From an uncultured Bacilli bacterium (GTDB lineage: Bacteria > Bacillota_I > Bacilli_A > RF39 > UBA660), in assembly GCA_934148995.1 (NCBI GenBank), contig CAKPDM010000007.1, positions 4,760-68,759 of the forward strand: a DNA stretch of 64,000 bases, written 5' to 3'. Shown piece by piece: positions 1 through 7,278 of this stretch; the stretch's first letter is position 1, and every line of letters starts with the position of its first letter. The notes under the pieces are model-generated. The model saw nothing but the letters and a program-made list of their open reading frames with translations, was not told where the DNA came from and ran no database searches. The translations under genes were made by a program, and so were the position numbers.

Positions 1-704
1 ATGGGGTAGGAGTTAATATTAATACTGCTAGCAGTAGTTTACTTTCTTATGTATCGGGTCTAAATAAAAAAGTAATTAAAGAATTACTTACTACTAGAGA
101 TAAAGAAGGTAAGTTTACATCAAGAGAAGAATTATTGAAAGTTAAAGGAATGACTCCTAAAGTATATGAACAATCAATTGGTTTCTTAAGAATTGTTGAT
201 GGAACTAATCCTTTAGATAAGACTAGTGTTCATCCAGAAAGTTATGATAAAGTAGAAAAGTTACTTGATTATTTGCAGCTTTCTTTAAATGATTTAGGTA
301 GTGAAAAATTAATCAATGCTCTAGATAATATAAATGAAGATGAAATAATAAAAAAACTGGAGATAGATAAGTATACTCTTGAAGATATTATTTCTAGCTT
401 GAAACAACCAGAAAGAGACTTGAGAGATAAGTATCCACAACCAGTTTTAAGAAGTGATATTTTGCATATTGAAGACTTGAAAAAAGGTGACAAACTACAA
501 GGAACAGTACGTAACGTTGTCGACTTTGGACTATTTATCGACATAGGTTTAAAGAATGATGGACTTGCTCATATCTCTAAACTTTGCAATGAATACTTAC
601 GTCATCCATCAGAAAAGTTCTCTGTCGGTGATATAGTTGATTGTTACGTTGATAGTATTGATGTTGAACACAAAAAAGTAGGACTAAGCTTAATAGAAGT
701 TTAG
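1..704 (+). CDS. tex: Tex-family RNA-binding transcription accessory protein, C-terminal part
   Basis: This is the 3' end of a gene that begins before the window; the frame is open from base 3. It encodes about 233 residues. The first part (VGVNINTASSSLLSYVSGL) is the helix-hairpin-helix segment typical of Tex. An S1 RNA-binding domain follows at the C-terminus (GDKLQGTVRNVVDFGLFIDI ... DGLAHISKL ... VGDIVDCYVDSID). Tex is a cytoplasmic nucleic-acid-binding protein linked to transcription. The last 4 bases overlap the convergent gene at 701-1246, and I see no terminator between them. The TTG at 135 is only an internal codon. Confidence 0.93.
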   Translation, partial: GVGVNINTASSSLLSYVSGLNKKVIKELLTTRDKEGKFTSREELLKVKGMTPKVYEQSIGFLRIVDGTNPLDKTSVHPESYDKVEKLLDYLQLSLNDLGSEKLINALDNINEDEIIKKLEIDKYTLEDIISSLKQPERDLRDKYPQPVLRSDILHIEDLKKGDKLQGTVRNVVDFGLFIDIGLKNDGLAHISKLCNEYLRHPSEKFSVGDIVDCYVDSIDVEHKKVGLSLIEV

Positions 705-1246
705 TCGTTTATCTTTTTCACATATGTAAATCCATTATTTATGATTTCTTTATTATAAGAATTGTTGAAGAATTGCTCAGTAATAGTTAGTTCTTCATCA
801 ATAATAATTCCTTTTTGTGTTTTAATATGTAATTGATGTTTACTCAATAATATATTACTAGCTGTAAGTGCATACTCTGATATAGTAATATTATTCATAT
901 TTTGATTCAAATAAATACTAGGTACAATTCTAATACCATACTCTAAAAATTTTACCTGTCCCGCCATATTGATTTCTTTACTTTCTGTATTTTGATAAGA
1001 GTAGCAATTTAGTAAAGCACTATTGTGTTCTTTAGCATAAGCTTTTAATCTTTCAAAATTTTGAACAATATTTTCGTCTTCTAGTACCTCTGGGTATTCA
1101 CTTACTAATTGATTAAACTGACCCATTAACGTTTGTACTTCATTAATAGTAGAATCTGTAATTTTCTCGCTGTTAGTTGGTACAGGTGCATACCAATCGA
1201 TCATTTGATTTTCTCTAGAAGAAAAATCTTTAATTCTCTTTAACAT
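701..1246 (-). CDS. hypothetical protein, 181 aa
   Basis: I do not recognise the family. The protein is soluble, with no signal peptide or membrane segment and no catalytic motif that I can see. The ATG at 1246 is preceded on the minus strand by a good Shine-Dalgarno (AAAGGAGTG, bases about 1253-1261), which supports the start. It converges on tex with a 4-base overlap and is transcribed away from the glucosaminidase-like gene, so it is probably a single-gene unit. Confidence 0.75.
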   Translation of the reverse strand: MLKRIKDFSSRENQMIDWYAPVPTNSEKITDSTINEVQTLMGQFNQLVSEYPEVLEDENIVQNFERLKAYAKEHNSALLNCYSYQNTESKEINMAGQVKFLEYGIRIVPSIYLNQNMNNITISEYALTASNILLSKHQLHIKTQKGIIIDEELTITEQFFNNSYNKEIINNGFTYVKKIND

Positions 1247-1320
1247 ATATTTTCACTCCTTTTTACGTGGCATATATTATAACATAAGGTGCTATAGAAA
1301 GCAAAAGAAAATCGCCAAAT

Positions 1321-1349
1321 TTGACAAAAGTGTACATATTTGCTACAAT
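1321..1349 (+). promoter_or_regulatory. sigma-A promoter of the glucosaminidase-like gene
   Basis: TTGACA at 1321-1326, a 17-base spacer and TACAAT at 1344-1349. The expected RNA start is about 8 bases further, leaving a short leader before the Shine-Dalgarno at about 1366-1373. Confidence 0.8.
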
Positions 1350-1377
1350 ATAGATGTTCTTATTTGAAGGAGGAACT

Positions 1378-2130
1378 ATGAAAAAAGCGAGTAAGGTTAG
1401 CCTGTCACTTAGTTTATTGGGAGTTTCAATGATAGGTGCCTCTATATTTTTACAATATAGGTCTTTTCAAATGGAAAAGGAAAAAAGTGTAATTTATGAA
1501 AAAGTTACTATGAAGGATTTGTCTTCTGGTACAATAGAAAAAGTAAGTAAAAAAGAAACAAATACAACAGAAAATAATACAGATACAATAGAAGAAACAG
1601 TAAGTGATCCTTTAGCAACAACGGAAACTCCTACTGAAGAAGTAGAAGTTCAAGACGAAGTTAAAGAAATAACTACTTATGAAGACGTTTCAACTACACC
1701 CGTAGAAGAAATTGTCTATGATGGTATGACTTTAAACCAATTAGCAGAAAAGTTAAATAGAAGTTTAAAATCAACAATTGCTGGTAAGGGCTATTTAATT
1801 GCTAGTTATTCACTACAATTAGGTGTTGACCCATATTTGGCAACAGCCATCATTTTACACGAGACTGGTTGTAATAGTGGAACTTGTAGTAATTTAGTTC
1901 GTAGCTGTAACAATGTAGGAGGTCAAAAAGGAGGACCATCTTGTGGTGGTGGAAGCTATAAAGCTTATCCAACCCTTGATGAAGGAATTATGGGTTATAT
2001 TGATAACTTATATAAAAACTATGTCTCTAAAGGACTAACTACAGCAGAAGCTATGGGACCTAAATATGCAGCTAGTACCACTTGGGCTAGTCAAGTTAAT
2101 AATTATATCGCGTTAGTAAAAAATAAATAA
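1378..2130 (+). CDS. secreted glucosaminidase/lysozyme-fold protein
   Basis: 250 residues. The ATG at 1378 is chosen because GAAGGAGG lies just upstream; an earlier in-frame ATG at 1354 has no ribosome site and would sit almost on the RNA start. Residues about 1-30 are a signal or anchor segment (MKKASKVSLSLSLLGVSMIG). A long Thr/Glu-rich linker runs to about residue 115. The C-terminal about 130 residues look like a GH73-type N-acetylglucosaminidase domain (YLIASYSLQLGVDPYLATAI, then LHETG with a candidate catalytic Glu, then YPTLDEGIMGYIDNLYK). Such enzymes cleave the glycan chains of peptidoglycan. Four Cys residues around CNSGTCSNLVRSC may form disulfides. Role in wall remodelling is inferred. 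Confidence 0.8.
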   Translation: MKKASKVSLSLSLLGVSMIGASIFLQYRSFQMEKEKSVIYEKVTMKDLSSGTIEKVSKKETNTTENNTDTIEETVSDPLATTETPTEEVEVQDEVKEITTYEDVSTTPVEEIVYDGMTLNQLAEKLNRSLKSTIAGKGYLIASYSLQLGVDPYLATAIILHETGCNSGTCSNLVRSCNNVGGQKGGPSCGGGSYKAYPTLDEGIMGYIDNLYKNYVSKGLTTAEAMGPKYAASTTWASQVNNYIALVKNK

Positions 2131-2141
2131 GAATATAATAG

Positions 2142-2166
2142 CAGGTAGGGTGACCTATCTGTTTTT
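2142..2166 (+). terminator. intrinsic terminator after the glucosaminidase-like gene
   Basis: An 8-bp stem (CAGGTAGG with CCTATCTG, one G-T pair) followed by TTTTT. Confidence 0.75.
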
Positions 2167-2350
2167 GATTATAGAAAATATGTTAAAAACTTAACATAAA
2201 ATTATTTGAATTATATACTTATAGCATTGAAATAATAAACTGTTATGAAATTGTTTAGTTCCTTAACAGTTTATTTTTTGTCAAATTTTAGAGAATTATT
2301 CCTAAGATACTAACTCTTAATATTACATACCATTTATTAGGAGGGTATCT
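2167..2350. other. intergenic region with two inverted repeats before the P-type ATPase
   Basis: Two structures lie here. TATGTTAA-AAAC-TTAACATA (2179-2198) is a perfect 8-bp inverted repeat of operator size. At 2234-2275 AATAAACTGTTA pairs with TAACAGTTTATT (12 bp, 18-base loop) and is followed by T residues, like a terminator or attenuator. I see no convincing -35/-10 pair. The Shine-Dalgarno AGGAGGGT for the ATPase lies at about 2339-2346. Confidence 0.55.
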
Positions 2351-4969
2351 ATGGGAAAAATAAAAATAGATGGATTAAGTAAAGAAGAAGTTATTAGAGC
2401 AAGAGAAAAATATGGAAGTAATGCTTTAGAGACAATTCATAGAGATACCTTTTTTAAACAACTACTAAGAAGTTTAGGTGACCCCATAATTCGTATTTTA
2501 TTAATAGCACTAGGAATAAAAACTATCTTTTTGATAAAAGATTTTGATTGGTACGAAACAGTTGGAATAGCAATTGCTATTTTTTTAGCTTCTTTCATTT
2601 CAACGCTTTCTGAGTATGGGAGTGAAAAAGCTTTTGATAAGTTACAACAAGAAGCTGCTAAAACTAAAGTGAAAGTTAAAAGATTTGAAGGGATACTTAC
2701 TATTCCTCTTGAAGAAATAGTAGTAGGAGATATTGTTCTTTTAGAGTATGGAGAAAAAATACCAGCTGATGGGGTGTTATTAACTGGTAGTTTAACAATA
2801 GATGAGTCATCAATAACAGGAGAAAGTAAAGAAATTTATAAATATCCATTTAAAACTGGAACAGACCTAAAAGAGGCTAACCAATTATTTAGAGGAAGTG
2901 TCATTTATCAGGGGACTGGTAAGATGTTAGTAACTAAGGTTGGAGTTAATACTTTTTATGGAAAGATAGCTAAAGAATTACAAGATGTTCAACCAGAAAG
3001 TCCATTAAAGTCAAGACTAAGACACTTAGCTACTATTATCAGTCGAATAGGTTATTGCTCTGCTTTCTTTGTAGCACTATCATATCTATTTTTTTCTATC
3101 GTTATTAATAATCAATTTGATATAAATAAAATAATTACTTACTGTAGTGATTTGTCATTACTATTTGCTCATCTTTTATATGCTTTAACACTAGCAGTAA
3201 CAATGATAGTAGTGTCAGTTCCAGAAGGTCTACCAATGATGATAACTTTAGTATTATCTAGTAATATGAAAAGAATGCTTAAAGATAATATCTTAGTTAG
3301 AAAACTAGTAGGAATTGAAACATCAGGTAGTTTAAATATTTTATTTACGGATAAGACAGGAACTCTTACTAAAGGTGAACTTGAAGTAGTAGGAGCAATA
3401 CTTGGTGATGGAAAAGTTGTGAATAGTAATAAAGAATTAATTAGTTATAAAGAATATTTAAAAGTATTAGATGAATCTTTAATTCAAAATAATAGTTGCA
3501 GCTACGATAAAACTAAGAATAAATTTATTGGTGGAAATGCTACTGATCAAGCTTGTGTTAACTTTATTTATAATAGGAAACCTATCATTTTACCAAAACT
3601 AAAAGAAAAACCATTTAATAGTAAAGATAAATATTCAAAAGTAACAGTTAATGATAATGGCAATATTACTTATATTAAGGGAAGTCCCGAGTTGCTATTA
3701 AAGAAGTGTAGTAAATATTTATCACTTGATGGAAGAGAGATAAGATTTAGTTCTTCTTCTTTGCTAAAAAGATTAGAAGAGTATACAAGACTTGGTATTA
3801 GAGTAATTTTAACTGGTTATAGTAGAAATGATGGAACTGATATTGTACTTCTTTCTCTTTTATTAATTAAAGATGAGTTAAGAAAAGAGAGTAAAGGAGC
3901 CGTTGATATAGTAAGAAAAGCTGGTGTTCAGGTGGTAATGATTACTGGTGATAACAAAGAAACTGCTACTTCTATTGCTAAAGAAACAGGAATAATAAAT
4001 AATAGTACAGATTTAGTATTTACTAGTAGTGATATGGCGCAGATGTCTGATGCTGAATTAAAGAAAAAACTACCTAATCTCAGAGTAGTAGCAAGAGCTC
4101 TTCCGCAAGATAAAAGTAGATTAGTAAGAATTTCTGAAGAAGAAAACCTAGTGGTAGGAATGACAGGAGATGGAGTAAATGATGCTCCGGCACTTAAGAA
4201 AGCAGATGTTGGTTTTGCGATGAATAGTGGAACGGAAGTTGCTAAAGAAGCTAGTGATATTATTCTTTTAGATAACAATTTCTATTCTATTACTAAAGCT
4301 ATTCTTTATGGACGAACAATTTTTAAAAGTATTAGAAAATTCATTATCTTTCAGTTGACAGTTAATTTTTGTGCCGTTTTCTTATCAATTATTGGTCCTT
4401 TTATTGGAGTAGCTACACCTGTTACGGTTATTCAAATGTTATGGATTAATATGGTTATGGATACCTTAGCTGGAATTGCCTTTTCTTATGAAGCTCCACT
4501 TAGTGAATATATGGAAGAGGAACCTAAAGATAGATATGAACCAATTCTAAATAATTATATGATACATGAAATAGTTTTTATTGGTGTTTATTCTTCTTTA
4601 CTTTGTATTTTCTTTTTGAAAAGTCCTTATATTCATTCCTTTTTTAGAGATGATATTAATGATAAATATTTTTTAACTGCTTTCTTTGGTTTATTTATTT
4701 TTATAAGTATCTTTAATAGTTTTAATGCTAGAACTTCTAGACTTAATATTTTTGCTAATCTATTTAAAAATAAAATGTTTATGATAGTAATACTTTTCAT
4801 TGCTATTGTACAGTTTGTTCTCATCTATTATGGTGGTGAGTTATTTAGAACTGTTGGCCTTAGTTTCAAAGAAATAGAAATTATGCTTTTATGTGCTTTT
4901 TCAGTTATTCCAGTTGAGTTATTTCGAAAAATATATTTAAAGAAAAATAATAAGTTGGGACACGTTTAA
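2351..4969 (+). CDS. calcium-transporting P-type ATPase (P2-type)
   Basis: 872 residues, a usual length for bacterial PMCA/SERCA-like pumps. Visible motifs in order: an N-terminal cation ATPase domain (GLSKEEVIRAREKYGSN), TGES at about 156, PEGLP in TM4 at about 291 (type II Ca2+ pumps), the phosphorylation site DKTGTLT at about 334, TGDN, then GDGVNDAPALKKADVGFAM at about 606. Several hydrophobic segments follow in the C-terminal third. It should couple ATP hydrolysis to export of Ca2+ across the membrane; the ion is inferred from PEGLP and overall type. It begins 5-6 bases after AGGAGGGT. Its terminator overlaps the stop codon, so it is probably monocistronic. Confidence 0.9.
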   Translation: MGKIKIDGLSKEEVIRAREKYGSNALETIHRDTFFKQLLRSLGDPIIRILLIALGIKTIFLIKDFDWYETVGIAIAIFLASFISTLSEYGSEKAFDKLQQEAAKTKVKVKRFEGILTIPLEEIVVGDIVLLEYGEKIPADGVLLTGSLTIDESSITGESKEIYKYPFKTGTDLKEANQLFRGSVIYQGTGKMLVTKVGVNTFYGKIAKELQDVQPESPLKSRLRHLATIISRIGYCSAFFVALSYLFFSIVINNQFDINKIITYCSDLSLLFAHLLYALTLAVTMIVVSVPEGLPMMITLVLSSNMKRMLKDNILVRKLVGIETSGSLNILFTDKTGTLTKGELEVVGAILGDGKVVNSNKELISYKEYLKVLDESLIQNNSCSYDKTKNKFIGGNATDQACVNFIYNRKPIILPKLKEKPFNSKDKYSKVTVNDNGNITYIKGSPELLLKKCSKYLSLDGREIRFSSSSLLKRLEEYTRLGIRVILTGYSRNDGTDIVLLSLLLIKDELRKESKGAVDIVRKAGVQVVMITGDNKETATSIAKETGIINNSTDLVFTSSDMAQMSDAELKKKLPNLRVVARALPQDKSRLVRISEEENLVVGMTGDGVNDAPALKKADVGFAMNSGTEVAKEASDIILLDNNFYSITKAILYGRTIFKSIRKFIIFQLTVNFCAVFLSIIGPFIGVATPVTVIQMLWINMVMDTLAGIAFSYEAPLSEYMEEEPKDRYEPILNNYMIHEIVFIGVYSSLLCIFFLKSPYIHSFFRDDINDKYFLTAFFGLFIFISIFNSFNARTSRLNIFANLFKNKMFMIVILFIAIVQFVLIYYGGELFRTVGLSFKEIEIMLLCAFSVIPVELFRKIYLKKNNKLGHV

Positions 4970-4984
4970 ATTCCAACTTTTCTC
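4952..4984 (+). terminator. terminator overlapping the end of the Ca2+ ATPase gene
   Basis: AAGTTGGGA pairs with TTCCAACTT (one G-T) with a 12-base loop and a short T-rich tail; the hairpin contains the stop codon region. Confidence 0.6.
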
Positions 4985-5008
4985 GTACTATTATTTACTC
5001 TTATTCTA

Positions 5009-5037
5009 TTGTTATCTATTCTTATATCTGTTACTAT
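5009..5037 (+). promoter_or_regulatory. promoter of the putative type I toxin mRNA
   Basis: TTGTTA at 5009-5014, a 17-base spacer and TACTAT at 5032-5037. The predicted RNA start (about 5044) places the antitoxin-complementary segment at the very 5' end of the mRNA. Confidence 0.6.
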
Positions 5038-5043
5038 TAGTTC

Positions 5044-5102
5044 GGATACATTTGAAATATCAGGTGCTTTCCCTTCTATAAATCATTTATTAAATAGAAG
5101 GG
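5044..5102 (+). promoter_or_regulatory. toxin mRNA leader: antitoxin-complementary segment and SD-blocking hairpin
   Basis: Bases 5044-5066 (GGATACATTTGAAAT, then ATCAGGTG) are nearly complementary to 5248-5275, i.e. they are a direct repeat between the sense leader and the predicted antisense RNA. Next, CCCTTCTAT (5071-5079) pairs perfectly with ATAGAAGGG (5094-5102) over 9 bp with a 14-base loop. The 3' arm is the start of the Shine-Dalgarno, so the hairpin should keep the ribosome site closed. This layout is known from Fst/par-type type I systems. Confidence 0.65.
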
Positions 5103-5113
5103 TGGTGATATGT

Positions 5114-5185
5114 ATGACAAAAAACCAATCTTTTGTTATCATGTTGCTACTATTTGTAGTAATATTTATATTACTATTTAAATAA
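5114..5185 (+). CDS. putative type I toxin, 23-aa hydrophobic peptide
   Basis: The peptide starts MTKNQSFVIM, continues as one strongly hydrophobic helix of Leu, Val, Ile and Phe, and ends in Lys. It is too short for most gene callers. The ATG at 5114 lies about 8 bases after the AAGGGTGG Shine-Dalgarno; an ATG at 5110 in another frame is too close to it. Such peptides insert into the membrane and are toxic when overproduced in Fst, TxpA and related systems. I cannot assign it to one of those families from sequence. The support is the context: occluded ribosome site, convergent antisense RNA with its own promoter, and a shared hairpin. Confidence 0.6.
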   Translation: MTKNQSFVIMLLLFVVIFILLFK

Positions 5186-5304
5186 GAAAAGACACCTGAT
5201 TCAACTTATGTTGAATTCGGGTGTCAAACAAAAGAAATTTTGGGAAACACCTGATTTGCTCAATCAAATGTATCCTTTTTTATTATATGAAGTTTCCTTC
5301 ATCT
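5184..5304 (-). ncRNA. putative antisense antitoxin RNA (copy A)
   Basis: Minus-strand promoter TTGCTA (5334-5339), 17-base spacer, TAGTAT (5311-5316). The predicted RNA of about 120 nt starts near 5304 with a 5' stem-loop (ATGAAG-GAAA-CTTCAT). It carries the segment GGATACATTTGATT (complement of 5248-5275 region) and ends at the hairpin 5191-5225 followed by TTTTCTTATTT. It overlaps the 3' end of the toxin mRNA and repeats its leader, giving two possible pairing sites, as in Fst-type RNA II. Confidence 0.6.
5191..5225 (-). terminator. shared hairpin between toxin mRNA and antitoxin RNA A
   Basis: GACACCTGATTCAAC pairs with GTTGAATTCGGGTGTC almost completely around a TTAT loop. A T-rich tail exists only on the minus strand, so it terminates the antisense RNA well; in the sense direction transcription may run on to the T tract at about 5276. 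Confidence 0.65.
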
Positions 5305-5310
5305 AGATAC

Positions 5311-5339
5311 ATACTATCATAAAAAAAGACAAATAGCAA
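5311..5339 (-). promoter_or_regulatory. promoter of antitoxin RNA copy A
   Basis: Minus strand TTGCTA, 17 bases, TAGTAT. The spacing and the -10 box are the same as in copy B at 5463-5491, which supports both. Confidence 0.6.
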
Positions 5340-5366
5340 TATAAACGATTACTATTCATCTCTTCT

Positions 5367-5456
5367 AGAAAAGAATCAAACTTTTCTCGTAGTAATTCTC
5401 GAAAAGTATCTGATTTGGGGAATCAAATATATCCTTTTCAGATGAGTAACTCATCC
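5367..5456 (-). ncRNA. putative second antitoxin RNA (copy B), without its own toxin
   Basis: The predicted RNA begins near 5456 with a stem-loop (GATGAG-TTA-CTCATC). It contains GGATATATTTGATT-CCCCA-AATCAGAT, matching copy A except in the loop. It ends in a hairpin (ACTTTTC with GAAAAGT, 5380-5407) plus a T-rich tail. There is no room for a toxin reading frame between its terminator and the promoter of copy A. Confidence 0.5.
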
Positions 5457-5462
5457 ATATTC

Positions 5463-5491
5463 ATACTATCACATAACTGGCTGAATAACAA
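5463..5491 (-). promoter_or_regulatory. promoter of antitoxin RNA copy B
   Basis: Minus strand TTGTTA (5486-5491), 17-base spacer, TAGTAT (5463-5468). Confidence 0.55.
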
Positions 5492-5563
5492 TACTATATT
5501 TCAAGAAATTGCAAAATTTATGCCTTTTTCGTACTATTTTGTCTCTTAAATTGAATAAAATCT

Positions 5564-5591
5564 TTGCTTTTTCTAAAAATTATAGTAAAAT
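5564..5591 (+). promoter_or_regulatory. possible promoter of the ABC-F gene
   Basis: TTGCTT at 5564-5569, a 16-base spacer and TAAAAT at 5586-5591, leaving a leader of about 16 bases before the ATG at 5614. Confidence 0.4.
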
Positions 5592-5613
5592 TAAGAAAGT
5601 TTTGGAGGTAATT

Positions 5614-7194
5614 ATGTTACAAGTAAATAATGTTAGTTTAAGATTTGGAAAGAGAACTTTATTTGAAAATGTTAATTTAAAATTTGTAGATGGTGCCTGT
5701 TACGGCTTAATCGGCGCTAATGGAGCAGGGAAAAGTACTTTTCTAAAATTATTAACAGGAGAATTAGAAACAACAACTGGAGATATCACTACTGGTAAAA
5801 ATGAAAGAATCTCTGTTTTAAAACAAGACCACTATCAATATGATGATGTTCGTGTTTTAGATGTAGTTATTATGGGAAATGATAAGTTATATAAAATAAT
5901 GAAAGAAAAAGAAGAATTGTATTCTCATACTGAATTTACCGAAGAAGATGGTTACCGTTTAGCTGATTTAGAAGCAGAATTTTTAGAGATGGATGGTTGG
6001 AATGCTGAAAATGATGCTGCTATCCTTTTGAATAACTTAGGTGTAAAAGATGAATTTTACGATAAAAAGATGAGTGAAATACCTGTTAAACTAAGAGTAA
6101 AAGTATTATTAGCCTCAGCACTTTTTGGTAATCCTGATATCTTACTATTAGACGAACCAACTAACAGTTTAGACTTAGATGCTATTAATTGGTTAGAAGA
6201 GTTTTTAATTAACTTTCCTAATACCGTAATTGTAGTAAGTCACGATAGATATTTTCTAAATAAAGTATGTACTCATATCGTTGATATAGACTTTGGGAAG
6301 ATGAAAATGTATATCGGTAACTATGACTTTTGGTATCAATCTAGTGAACTTGCTTTAAAACAAATGAAAGAATCTAATAAGAAAAAAGAAGAGAAAATTA
6401 AAGAATTACAAGACTTTATCGCTAGATTTTCTGCTAATGCTTCTAAGAGTAAACAAGCAACTTCAAGAAAGAAAATGCTTGAGAAGATTGAACTTGATGA
6501 AATCGTTCCGTCTTCTAGAAAGTATCCATTTATTGAATTTAAAATAACTAAACAAGTAGGAAAAGAAATATTAAGAGTTGAAAACTTAATTAAAGAAGTA
6601 GATGGCGTTAGAATTCTAAATAAAATATCATTTACCGTTTTAAAAGGTGATAAAATCGCCATTGTATCTAATAATGACTTAGCTAAAACAACATTATTCA
6701 ATATCTTAGCGGGCGAAGAAAAATTTGATAAAGGTCAAGTACTATTTGGAAAAACAATATCTCCTTCCTATCTTCCTCAAGATAATAGTAACTACTTTAG
6801 TAGCGACTTATCTATTCTTGACTGGATAAAACAATATAAAAGAGTAGATGATGATACTGAATTAAGAGGTTTCTTAGGAAGAATGTTATTTTCTAAAGAA
6901 GATGTCTTTAAAAAAGTTAATGTTTTATCAGGTGGGGAGAAAGCTAGATGTATGCTTAGTAAGATGATGTTAGAAGAACCTAATTTCTTAATATTAGATG
7001 AACCAACTAACCACTTAGATCTAGAAAGTATTACTTCGCTAAATAAAGGATTAGAAAACTTTGCAGGAGAGTTAATCTTAACATCTCGTGATCATGAACT
7101 TAATCAGACTGTATGTAATAGAATAATTGAAATTAAAGATGACGGTACCATAATTGATAGAAGATTAACTTTTGATGAATATTATAACAACTAA
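5614..7194 (+). CDS. ABC-F family ATPase (YkpA/YbiT type)
   Basis: 526 residues. The ATG at 5614 follows TTGGAGG; an upstream extension to 5509 is A+T-rich and has no ribosome site. Domain 1 has an intact Walker A (GANGAGKST), a weak signature (IPVKLRVKVLLA instead of LSGGQ) and Walker B LLLDEPTN. A linker rich in charged residues follows (KKKEEKIKELQDF). Domain 2 has an altered Walker A (SNNDLAKTT), a good signature LSGGEKAR and LILDEPTNHLD. From memory, B. subtilis YkpA shows the same two weak motifs, so they are family traits. ABC-F proteins are soluble and most act on ribosomes. Less usual: the second switch reads SRDH, without the His of SHD. Confidence 0.88.
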   Translation: MLQVNNVSLRFGKRTLFENVNLKFVDGACYGLIGANGAGKSTFLKLLTGELETTTGDITTGKNERISVLKQDHYQYDDVRVLDVVIMGNDKLYKIMKEKEELYSHTEFTEEDGYRLADLEAEFLEMDGWNAENDAAILLNNLGVKDEFYDKKMSEIPVKLRVKVLLASALFGNPDILLLDEPTNSLDLDAINWLEEFLINFPNTVIVVSHDRYFLNKVCTHIVDIDFGKMKMYIGNYDFWYQSSELALKQMKESNKKKEEKIKELQDFIARFSANASKSKQATSRKKMLEKIELDEIVPSSRKYPFIEFKITKQVGKEILRVENLIKEVDGVRILNKISFTVLKGDKIAIVSNNDLAKTTLFNILAGEEKFDKGQVLFGKTISPSYLPQDNSNYFSSDLSILDWIKQYKRVDDDTELRGFLGRMLFSKEDVFKKVNVLSGGEKARCMLSKMMLEEPNFLILDEPTNHLDLESITSLNKGLENFAGELILTSRDHELNQTVCNRIIEIKDDGTIIDRRLTFDEYYNN

Positions 7195-7209
7195 TTTTAC
7201 GTAAAGAGG

Positions 7210-7240
7210 TGATTAGAAATTTAAATCTAATTGCTTTTTT
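7210..7240 (+). terminator. terminator after the ABC-F gene
   Basis: ATTAGA pairs with TCTAAT, extended by G-T pairs, followed by TTTTTT at 7235-7240. Confidence 0.6.
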
Positions 7241-7278
7241 ATTTACAATAACTTATTATATAAGTAGGAGATGAGAAT

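Noticed and set aside
135..704. Tex fragment starting at TTG 135
   Set aside because: The frame is open to base 3 and encodes conserved Tex sequence upstream, so the TTG is internal.
3928..4278. 116-codon minus-strand frame inside the Ca2+ ATPase gene
   Set aside because: It is a shadow of the conserved GDGVNDAP region; there is no ribosome site and the composition is that of an antisense frame.
5509..5613. N-terminal extension of the ABC-F protein
   Set aside because: The 35 extra codons lack a ribosome site and overlap a likely promoter; TTGGAGG supports ATG 5614.
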